64,000 bases of DNA from contig CAJTJG010000016.1 in NCBI GenBank assembly GCA_910576785.1, forward strand, positions 21,761-85,760, written 5' to 3'. How positions within the stretch are numbered: position 1 is the stretch's first letter; every line of letters begins with the position of its first letter. A program made the translations under genes and the position numbers. The notes beneath the pieces were generated by a model, which was not told the DNA's origin, made no database searches, and saw nothing but the letters and a program-made list of their open reading frames with translations. The DNA is from an uncultured Duncaniella sp. Its GTDB lineage: Bacteria > Bacteroidota > Bacteroidia > Bacteroidales > Muribaculaceae. Positions 54,212 through 61,221 of the stretch are shown piece after piece.

Positions 54212-55144
54212 ATGCCTTTACCTGATATATTGACGCACCCACGGCAATTTCTACTCTCCCTTCCAGGCCAGCAAGAGCTGGACACCAGGCTACATGACTC
54301 GGGCAGATCTATGCTCGGTCACATTCGGCGCACACGTATCGACACCCTCATCATGTCCGGCAATCTGAGACGCGTTTCCGCACTCGCGCCCCTCCAGCCG
54401 CGGGTCACTGTCTCCCTCACCACTTTCGGCCACCGCATCCGGTGGGCACACTATGCCATAGCCAGCATCATGATACAGACGGTGCGGCCTGAACGCATAG
54501 TCCTCTGGCTTCCACCGGCGCTCGAATCCCCAGCCCGATGGCCCCGCATGCTCCGCGAGCTCACTCATCTTGGGCTGGAGATCCGATCGGTGCCCGACCT
54601 CGGCCCGGCCACCAAACTGCTCCCCGCCCTCCGGGAGTTTCCCGACGACGTCATCATCACCATCGACGATGACCAGATCTACGATCACGAATGTCTTGAC
54701 CGTCTGCTCTGCGCCCACCGCCGGCACCCGCAGGCCGTGTGCGCCAACTGGTGCGAGGCCGTAGGTCTCAACTCCCGCGGCGAGTTGGTCAAGATACGCA
54801 AAAGCGAGTTCGGGCCCGCCGACGGCCCGCGTCCCGACCTTCTGGCCAAAGGTATGGCCGGGGTGCTCTATCCTCCGGGATGCATGAATCCGGCAGTGAT
54901 GGATACCGACCTCCTTATGAAACTGTCACCCAAGGCTGACGACCTGTGGTTCAAAGCCATGCAGATGCTCAAGGGCACACCGGTTGTATCCACCCACAAA
55001 GGCAAGCCCCAAGGATCGATCGTCATGGCCAACGAAAATTACCCCGAGCACATGGCCCTGCGCGACTTCAACGTGGCGGGCGGTGGCGACGACCGTCAGC
55101 TCCTGGCCCTGCAGAAACATTTCCATCTCCACACTCTGCTATGA
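54212..55144 (+). CDS. GT-A type glycosyltransferase-like protein
   Basis: The 310-residue protein has a GT2-like core: VTVSLTTFGHRIRWAHYAIA near residue 64, then DDVIITIDDDQIYDHECLDR, where the DDD triplet is the likely metal-nucleotide site. A C-terminal GGGDDRQL segment resembles the GT-A acceptor-side motif. It has no signal peptide or membrane helix. A strong promoter precedes it, and its stop overlaps the next start (ATGA at 55141-55144). The next gene matches its N-terminal part only. Donor and acceptor are unknown. Confidence 0.82.
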   Translation: MPLPDILTHPRQFLLSLPGQQELDTRLHDSGRSMLGHIRRTRIDTLIMSGNLRRVSALAPLQPRVTVSLTTFGHRIRWAHYAIASIMIQTVRPERIVLWLPPALESPARWPRMLRELTHLGLEIRSVPDLGPATKLLPALREFPDDVIITIDDDQIYDHECLDRLLCAHRRHPQAVCANWCEAVGLNSRGELVKIRKSEFGPADGPRPDLLAKGMAGVLYPPGCMNPAVMDTDLLMKLSPKADDLWFKAMQMLKGTPVVSTHKGKPQGSIVMANENYPEHMALRDFNVAGGGDDRQLLALQKHFHLHTLL

Positions 55145-55572
55145 AACGTCTGTTCACCTATCTCAGAAGTCTCGCCACATCGGCCGATGTGGCCCGGTCC
55201 ATCGCAGCAAACGACCTCCGCTCACATCAGGCCATGCGCCGCGATGATGTCTTGCACGGCCTGCTCCTCTCCACCGCTCCCGGCACCGATCCGAAAAGTC
55301 CGCTTACAGTATACCTCACCGCACCTACCGACGACGACATGCGCCGCGCAGCTCTCATAGCCGCGGCTCTCATGGAGCAGACCCTCTTGCCCCGCCGCAT
55401 ACTTGTGCGTACGCCCGACGGATGGGAGCTACCCGCCTCGCTCGTCATACTCCGCAAGCGAGGCCTCGAGACAATCCCCATGGACTCCCCGCTCCCCGAT
55501 GGTGCCATAGAGATACCACTCGACACCATTCCCGATCCCGATATGCTGGAATATCTGACAAAAAATCATTAA
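55141..55572 (+). CDS. short paralogue of the upstream glycosyltransferase, lacking the DxD half
   Basis: This 143-residue protein starts at 55141, overlapping the upstream gene by 4 bp. From about residue 58 its segment LTVYLTAPTDDDMRRAALIA, then QTLLPRRILVRTP, aligns well with VTVSLTTFGHRIRWAHYAIA, then QTVRPERIVLWLP of the upstream protein. The alignment stops just before the part that carries the DDD triplet, which is absent here. It therefore looks like an N-terminal half domain without the catalytic metal site. It may be a regulatory or decaying duplicate. Codon use is normal and the frame is intact. Confidence 0.7.
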   Translation: MKRLFTYLRSLATSADVARSIAANDLRSHQAMRRDDVLHGLLLSTAPGTDPKSPLTVYLTAPTDDDMRRAALIAAALMEQTLLPRRILVRTPDGWELPASLVILRKRGLETIPMDSPLPDGAIEIPLDTIPDPDMLEYLTKNH

Positions 55573-55577
55573 CTTTG
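55570..55577 (+). promoter_or_regulatory. -7 box before the DUF4923 gene
   Basis: TAACTTTG overlaps the stop codon of the preceding gene and lies 42 bp before the DUF4923 start. No clear TTG at -33, so the element may be weak or regulated. Confidence 0.5.
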
Positions 55578-55618
55578 CGCTCAGATCTCCACAAGATATC
55601 ACATAATAACATCAGAAA

Positions 55619-56353
55619 ATGAAGAAATCCATCGCCTCTATCCTCGTACTCCTCCTCTCGCTCTGCTCATTCAACGCCATGGCCGACTCCCCCCTCAGCG
55701 GACTCGGATCCCTCCTCCAGGGCCTCGGACAGAGCCGCGACACCACCTCCACAGGTTCATCCACAGGAAAGAGCAGCGGTCTGGGCGATATCATATCGGG
55801 AGTCACCGGAGCTCTCGGCCTCGGCAACAGCAAAGCCTCCATCGAATCCCTCTCCGGCACATGGACCTACAACGGCCCCGCCGTGACATTCAAGAGCGAC
55901 AACTTCCTCCTCAAGGCCGGAGGTGCAGCCGCCGCGGCCACCGTGGAGAAGAAACTCGAGCCTTACTACAAGACCGCAGGCCTCACATCGCTCACCATCA
56001 CCATCAACGCCGACTCCACCTTCACATTCAAAGCCAAGAAGGCATCCCTCGGCGGCACCATCACCCGCGATGACGTGTCCGGACAATACGTATTCAACTT
56101 CCGCGCCTTCAAGAAGATCAACGTCGGATCCATGGAGGCATACATATCCCTCAACGGCAAGAACGCCATGGAACTGACCTTCGACGTCAGCAAACTCATC
56201 ACCATAATCCAGAAAGTAGGAGCCGTCACCGGCAACTCCACCATCAAGGGCGTATCCTCCCTCCTTGGCCAATACGACGGCATGACCGCAGGTTTCGATC
56301 TCAAGAAGACCGCCGCGGCCACCGACGCCACCACAGGTGCCACCACCCGATAG
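55619..56353 (+). CDS. DUF4923 family exported protein
   Basis: The 244-residue protein has a signal peptide (SIASILVLLLSLCSFNAMA), a low-complexity Gly/Ser/Thr linker (about residues 25-60) and a C-terminal lipocalin-like beta domain with GTWTYNGPAVTFKSDNFLLKAG and LTITINADSTFTFKAKKASLGG, typical of DUF4923 of Bacteroidales. The function of the family is unknown. Periplasmic or surface location is expected. Its stop lies 2 bp before the next glycosyltransferase start, so they are probably co-transcribed. Confidence 0.88.
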   Translation: MKKSIASILVLLLSLCSFNAMADSPLSGLGSLLQGLGQSRDTTSTGSSTGKSSGLGDIISGVTGALGLGNSKASIESLSGTWTYNGPAVTFKSDNFLLKAGGAAAAATVEKKLEPYYKTAGLTSLTITINADSTFTFKAKKASLGGTITRDDVSGQYVFNFRAFKKINVGSMEAYISLNGKNAMELTFDVSKLITIIQKVGAVTGNSTIKGVSSLLGQYDGMTAGFDLKKTAAATDATTGATTR

Positions 56354-56355
56354 CG

Positions 56356-57264
56356 ATGGTATCGATAGTCATCCCTGCCTACAATGCCGCACCATTCCTA
56401 CGGGAATGCCTCGACAGCGTCCGGGCCCAGTCTTTCACAGACTGGGAGGCCGTGGTAGTGGATGACGGCTCCACCGACTCCACCCCCGGCATAGCTCAGG
56501 CATACGCCGACGCCGACAGCCGCTTCCGGCTGCTCCGCAAACCCAACGGAGGTCTATCCTCGGCCCGCAACCATGGCGTGGCCCACTCCACAGGCGAGTG
56601 GGTGACATTCCTTGACAGCGATGACCGCCTCGAGCCTCACGCGCTCACATCACTCATGCAGGCCGCCCCCGGCGCCGACATCGTGGTGGCGGCACCCTCA
56701 CTCACGCCCACAGTCATGGACGGCATCACCGCCCTCTCCGGCATGCTCTATCAGGACGGCATCGAATGCTCCGCATGGTCCAAGCTCTACAGACGCGACA
56801 CTCTGCTCCGCATTCCATTCACCGAAGGGATATGGTACGAGGACCTCGACTTCTCCTCACGGCTTCTGCGCGAGGTCAGCACCGTGCGCACCATAGCCGA
56901 CCACGTGTACATCTACCGCGACAACCCCACAAGCTTCCTCCACACATTCTCTGCCGGACGGCTCGACGTGCTCCACGTCACACGCACCATCGAGGAGCGC
57001 GAGTCATCACGCCCCGACGGACTCGCAGCCGCCGCCCGCAGCCGCCGCCTCAGCGCCAACTTCAACATGCTCGCCCTCATAGGGCTCAACGACCGCCATG
57101 GCCTCCACGCCGACACCCTCGCCCGGTGCTGGAGCTTCATCCGCTCCCACCGCGCCGAGGCCCTGCGCGACCCGCGCGTCCGACTGAAAAACAAACTCGG
57201 CGCCCTCATCTCCTACCTCGGGCCCCGGGCATTCATCCTCGCCTCACGCCTCGTCTACCGCTGA
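56356..57264 (+). CDS. glycosyltransferase family 2
   Basis: This 302-residue GT-A enzyme begins MVSIVIPAYNAAPFLRECLDS, has VVVDDGSTDSTPGIA and FLDSDDRLEPHALT (near residue 92), and the helical C-terminal part with WYEDLDFSSRLL. It fits GT2 enzymes of capsule or exopolysaccharide clusters. The last 21 bp overlap the convergent glycosyltransferase gene on the other strand, so the two transcripts are antisense at their 3' ends. The substrate is unknown. Confidence 0.93.
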   Translation: MVSIVIPAYNAAPFLRECLDSVRAQSFTDWEAVVVDDGSTDSTPGIAQAYADADSRFRLLRKPNGGLSSARNHGVAHSTGEWVTFLDSDDRLEPHALTSLMQAAPGADIVVAAPSLTPTVMDGITALSGMLYQDGIECSAWSKLYRRDTLLRIPFTEGIWYEDLDFSSRLLREVSTVRTIADHVYIYRDNPTSFLHTFSAGRLDVLHVTRTIEERESSRPDGLAAAARSRRLSANFNMLALIGLNDRHGLHADTLARCWSFIRSHRAEALRDPRVRLKNKLGALISYLGPRAFILASRLVYR

Positions 57265-58092
57265 CCCCCGCACCTGGCTCCCATCACCATCATAAGGCGC
57301 TATGGACTTGTTATACTCCCTGCGTCCACGGTCAAAAATCCACCCCCATTTGTTGAAATACCGTATCATATTCACCACATGTATCCACAGCATGCGCAGT
57401 GACACATACGAAGCCGCCCTATGGTCATGCACCACACTCACTCCGGGCCAATAGACCGTAGGACTCAACGCATGTATACGGCGTGTCAGATCCATATCCT
57501 CAGGATACATAAAAAAACGCTCATCAAAAAGCCCGGCCTTCCGGAGTACATCCAGCCGCATGAACATGAAACTTCCCTGATGGTAAGGTATGTTCCACGC
57601 CTGTGACAGATCAAGATGCTTGAGCAGATAGCGGTCACGGCGACCACGGAACCACGACTTCGGCAAAAACCGCCTCATGAATACATCGGTCGGCGACGGC
57701 AGCATCCTGCATGTATACTGCGGAGTACCGTCAGGCGATAATATAAGCGGTTGCAACGCCCCGATCTCCGGATGACTGTCCATATAGGCCACTATACGCC
57801 CCATTATATCCGCTCTGAAGGAGACATCCGAATTCATCACAAGATGATAGCGCGGCGGCTGCTCATCGGCCATGACCATACGCAAGGCGAGATTATGGGC
57901 CGCCCCGTAGCCGACATTGTCCGACGGTACATATATGACATCGGGATATCCGGCCGCAACTCTCCGGGTAGCCTCATCACGGCCATTGTCAATCACATAG
58001 ATTCTATCCACCTTGGCAGCGACCAGGCAGTCAAGACAATGGTTCAGTTCCCCTTCAGGAGGATGATATGTGACGATTGACACTGTAGGCAT
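57244..58092 (-). CDS. glycosyltransferase family 2, rhamnosyltransferase-like
   Basis: The 282-residue protein begins MPTVSIVTYHPPEGELNHCL and has VIDNGRDEATR, VPSDNVGYGAAHNLALR, MNSDVSFRADIMG and a FFMYPEDMDLTRRI motif. This resembles the WbbL/RfbF-like rhamnosyltransferases that build O-antigen or similar polymers. The C-terminus has no membrane segment. The 3' end overlaps the convergent gene by 21 bp. The specific sugar is not certain. Confidence 0.9.
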   Translation of the reverse strand: MPTVSIVTYHPPEGELNHCLDCLVAAKVDRIYVIDNGRDEATRRVAAGYPDVIYVPSDNVGYGAAHNLALRMVMADEQPPRYHLVMNSDVSFRADIMGRIVAYMDSHPEIGALQPLILSPDGTPQYTCRMLPSPTDVFMRRFLPKSWFRGRRDRYLLKHLDLSQAWNIPYHQGSFMFMRLDVLRKAGLFDERFFMYPEDMDLTRRIHALSPTVYWPGVSVVHDHRAASYVSLRMLWIHVVNMIRYFNKWGWIFDRGRREYNKSIAPYDGDGSQVRGSAVDEA

Positions 58093-58148
58093 TATATAAT
58101 AAACGTTTATAATAATGTGTGTATTGCCATATTTCAGGAAAAATGTCT

Positions 58149-58156
58149 AACTTTGC
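58149..58156 (+). promoter_or_regulatory. -7 box of the NAD(P)HX repair gene
   Basis: TAACTTTG lies 18 bp before the ATG at 58175. A TTG at 58124-58126 is 22 bp upstream, slightly longer than the usual spacing. Confidence 0.6.
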
Positions 58157-58174
58157 GTCTATAACCCTGACGAC

Positions 58175-59695
58175 ATGAAGATTTTTACCACTGACAATAT
58201 ACGCAACATTGACCGCATCACCATCGAGGAAGAGGGGATAGATCCCCTCGTGCTCATCCACCGCGTGGCCGAAGGCGTGGTGGGCGACATACTCGCCCGA
58301 TGGAATCCGTCGAAGCCCACAGTGATATTTGCCGGCAACGGCAACAACGGAGCCGATGCACTGATCGTGGCCAAACTTCTCATCGAGGCGGGATTCAGAC
58401 CTCACGTGCTGCTCTTCAACTTCAACGGCAACTCCCTGTCGCGCGACTGCAAGCGCGCCCGCGCAGAACTCCTCTCGCTCGGAGCCGGCGCAGTCAATCT
58501 CACCGAGATCATCGACCGCGCCGAGCTGCCGCAACTCACCCCCGACCATCTCGTCATCGACGGCCTCTTCGGCACAGGTCTCCGCGACCCCCTCGAAGGC
58601 GGATTCATGATGCTCGCACGCAACATCAGCGAAAGCGGAGCCACAGTACTCTCCATCGATGTCCCCTCGGGCATGTTCGGCGACTGGAACGCCCGCGTCA
58701 TAGGCCGCAACGTGGTCCACGCCGACACCACCTTCGCCGTCCAGTTCCCCCGTCTGGCATTCTTCCTGGCCGACAACGCACCCCTCGTAGGCCGATGGAA
58801 AATACTCGACATTGGTCTCAGCGCCAAAGCCATAGCCGAGACACCGACAAAATATTTCTACGTGGAGCGCGACGACATCAAGGCCGTCCTGCGCCCGCGC
58901 AACCCCTTCACATCCAAGGCCGACTACGGCCACGCGCTCCTCTTTGCCGGATGCTACGGCATGATGGGGGCAGCCGTCATGGCCGCACGCGGAGCGCTGC
59001 GCAGCGGAGCCGGCAAGGTCACGGTCCACACCGCACGGTGCGGATTCCCCGTCCTGCAGAGCCGGGTGCCCGAGGCCCTCTTCTCGCCCGACCCCAACGA
59101 CATACTCATCTCCGACATGACACCACGTCTGGGATGGACAGCCATAGGAGCCGGCCCCGGCATAGGTGTCAACGACGCCACCCGCGCCGCGCTCGAGACC
59201 CTCATCAAGAGCGTGAAACGCCCCATGGTGCTCGACGCCGATGCCCTCAACATCATAGCCCGCACGCCCGCACTGATGGACCACGTGGCCCCGGGAAGCA
59301 TCCTCACACCCCACGCCGGAGAGTTTGACCGCATGTTCGGCACACAGACATCGGCCGAAGCCCGTCTGCTCCGCGCCCTCGAGGTAGCCCACAAATACCG
59401 CGTCATCATCGTGCTCAAGGGCCACTACACAGCCACCGTGCGCCCCGACGGCAAAATCTTCTTCAACTCCACCGGCACCCCCGCCATGGCCACTCCCGGC
59501 AGCGGCGACGTCCTCACCGGCATCATCACTTCGCTCCTGGCCCAGGGCTACAAACCCGAGGCCGCATCAGTGGCCGGAGTATACATCCACGGCCTCGCCG
59601 GCGAGATAGCAGCCGCCCGCGAAGGTGACTACGGACTCACCGCCCTCGACATCGCCTCGGCCACAGGCCGCGCCATAAAATCAATCATGGAATAG
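58175..59695 (+). CDS. nnr: bifunctional NAD(P)H-hydrate epimerase / ADP-dependent dehydratase
   Basis: The enzyme repairs hydrated NAD(P)H: the N-terminal epimerase (residues about 1-220, with FAGNGNNGADALIVAKLL) interconverts the R and S hydrates. The C-terminal kinase-like dehydratase (from about residue 225, with GHALLFAGCYGMMGAAVMAA, VLDADALNI, ILTPHAGEFDR and TPGSGDVLTGIITSLLAQG) restores NAD(P)H using ADP or ATP. Length 506 is normal for the fusion. It has its own promoter box and is followed by a DUF4831 gene after 22 bp. Confidence 0.96.
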   Translation: MKIFTTDNIRNIDRITIEEEGIDPLVLIHRVAEGVVGDILARWNPSKPTVIFAGNGNNGADALIVAKLLIEAGFRPHVLLFNFNGNSLSRDCKRARAELLSLGAGAVNLTEIIDRAELPQLTPDHLVIDGLFGTGLRDPLEGGFMMLARNISESGATVLSIDVPSGMFGDWNARVIGRNVVHADTTFAVQFPRLAFFLADNAPLVGRWKILDIGLSAKAIAETPTKYFYVERDDIKAVLRPRNPFTSKADYGHALLFAGCYGMMGAAVMAARGALRSGAGKVTVHTARCGFPVLQSRVPEALFSPDPNDILISDMTPRLGWTAIGAGPGIGVNDATRAALETLIKSVKRPMVLDADALNIIARTPALMDHVAPGSILTPHAGEFDRMFGTQTSAEARLLRALEVAHKYRVIIVLKGHYTATVRPDGKIFFNSTGTPAMATPGSGDVLTGIITSLLAQGYKPEAASVAGVYIHGLAGEIAAAREGDYGLTALDIASATGRAIKSIME

Positions 59696-59717
59696 CCCCA
59701 CACCATACCATCCCCTC

Positions 59718-60815
59718 ATGAAAGCCACAATCCTTACACTCACCATGGCGGCGCTCGCCGTAGCCTCCGCACCGGCACAGACCACCACCCGCCTCACTGC
59801 CACCAAGGCCAACGACTACGGCCTCATCTATACACTACCCCTCACCGAGTTCAAGGTGACGATAGCAGCCGAGAAGACCGTCCGCACACCGGGCGAATTC
59901 TACCAGTATGCCAAGAAATACCTCGCCGACACCCCGGTCACCACACCCTCCACCTCGTGGCGCATCACATCGGTGGTAGTCAACCCCGCGGCATATGCCG
60001 ACGACGGGGAACGCTACTCCGTGACACTCAAAGGCTCCGGCGCCCCGTCAATGACCGTCAGCGACTCCAACTTCCCAGTGGCCATCAACGATGACTCCTA
60101 CGAGCCCGACACCGAACTCCTCCCCCTCCCCGAGGCCGTCGCCCCCCAGCCCACCATCCTCGAGCGCCCCGTGGCACGCCAGGCAGTCACCCCCGAGATG
60201 ATACAGAGCAAATCGTCGGCCAAACGCGCCGAACTCGCCGCAGCCAAGATATATGAACTGCGCACCAACCGCAACGAGATCATAGCCGGCCAGGCCGACG
60301 CCATGCCCTCCGACGGCGCCGCCATGAAACTCGCCCTCGAGCAGATCGGCGCACAGGAGGAAGCTCTCACAGCCATGTTCATAGGCACGGAGCAGAAATC
60401 CGTCGAAGTACGCACATTCACCGTCAGCGTGCCCGCCGAGGGCGAACCTGAGCGCGTCATCGCCGCACGCCTCTCGCAGCTTGACGGCATTGTTGGCTCC
60501 GACGACCTCTCCGGCGCCCCCATCTACGTCACCGTCACCCCCCTCTCCGTCGGCGAGCTTCCGCTCAACGACAAAGGCCAGCCACGTACATTCCCCAAGG
60601 GAGGAGTGGCCTACCGCATACCCGGCTCAGCCGACGTGAAAGTGACCTACGATGGCAAGACACTGTTTGACCGTGAGTACGAAGTGGCACAATACGGCGT
60701 AGTGTTCGGACTCGACCCCTCGCTCTTCTCCAACAAAAAAGCACCCTCCTACCTCCACTTCAACCCCCTCACAGGCTCCATCCGCGAACTCGGCACCGCC
60801 ACCCAAGGCGAATAA
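59718..60815 (+). CDS. DUF4831 family exported protein
   Basis: The 365-residue protein has a signal peptide (LTLTMAALAVASAPAQ) and the DUF4831 pattern: YGLIYTLPLTEFKVTIAAEK, then GEFYQYAKKYL, and in the second half AAAKIYELRTNRNEIIAGQA and YRIPGSADVKVTYDGK. The family is widespread in Bacteroidales and has no known function. It lies 22 bp after the NAD(P)HX repair gene and is followed by a palindromic repeat. The location is periplasmic or outer-membrane associated by inference. Confidence 0.88.
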   Translation: MKATILTLTMAALAVASAPAQTTTRLTATKANDYGLIYTLPLTEFKVTIAAEKTVRTPGEFYQYAKKYLADTPVTTPSTSWRITSVVVNPAAYADDGERYSVTLKGSGAPSMTVSDSNFPVAINDDSYEPDTELLPLPEAVAPQPTILERPVARQAVTPEMIQSKSSAKRAELAAAKIYELRTNRNEIIAGQADAMPSDGAAMKLALEQIGAQEEALTAMFIGTEQKSVEVRTFTVSVPAEGEPERVIAARLSQLDGIVGSDDLSGAPIYVTVTPLSVGELPLNDKGQPRTFPKGGVAYRIPGSADVKVTYDGKTLFDREYEVAQYGVVFGLDPSLFSNKKAPSYLHFNPLTGSIRELGTATQGE

Positions 60816-60870
60816 CCCCACTTGACAGAAAGATACAGAAGGGAGAGAAAGATACAAAAGGACGAAGAAG

Positions 60871-60935
60871 GGACAAAAGTGACATAGAATCTTAATCATC
60901 ACTACGACAATTAATTTTCTATGTCACTTTTGTCC
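60871..60935. repeat. Palindromic element E, partly decayed
   Basis: Inner arms 60871-60889 and 60917-60935 (19 bp, GGACAAAAGTGACATAGAA) are perfect inverted repeats around a 27-bp spacer. Imperfect pairing of AGAAAGATAC-type sequence continues outwards, and the left side holds a partial duplication of AGAAAGATAC (60828-60855). It lies between the convergent DUF4831 and C10 protease genes. Sequence is closest to elements B and C. Confidence 0.85.
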
Positions 60936-61018
60936 TTTTTGTCCTCCTGTATCCTTCTTTATTTTGACACACCGCCTATTGTTATAGATATCTCTCGAAT
61001 CAATCTCGAAATAAAACC

Positions 61019-61162
61019 GTTTCCGGAGGAAACCCTTAAGTTAGCCCGCCATTAGCCGCAGGCGTTATGGCGGGAACATCATTCCCTCAACAGAAACGTT
61101 TCCGAAGGAAACCCTAATCAGAGGCACAAACTCATCCATCTGATTAGGGTTTCTTCGGAAAC
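61019..61162. repeat. GTTTCC/GGAAAC repeat cluster with a long hairpin
   Basis: Three units related to GTTTCCGRAGGAAACCCT occur: 61019-61038 and 61098-61122 in one orientation, 61139-61162 inverted. The last two form a hairpin of about 24 bp with one bulged base and a 16-bp loop. Between the first two is another hairpin (CCCGCCAT at 61045-61052 with ATGGCGGG at 61067-61074). The region separates two convergent genes, so it may terminate transcription, but no U-run follows on either strand. Confidence 0.75.
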
Positions 61163-61221
61163 ATCTCCCAGGCATATGCCCTCATGATGCATTTCACCGC
61201 ATGCGCGGGTTAATAAGATAT

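Noticed and set aside
58055..59425. 456-codon minus-strand frame opposite the NAD(P)HX repair gene
   Set aside because: The plus strand encodes a full, motif-complete enzyme; the minus frame is compositional.
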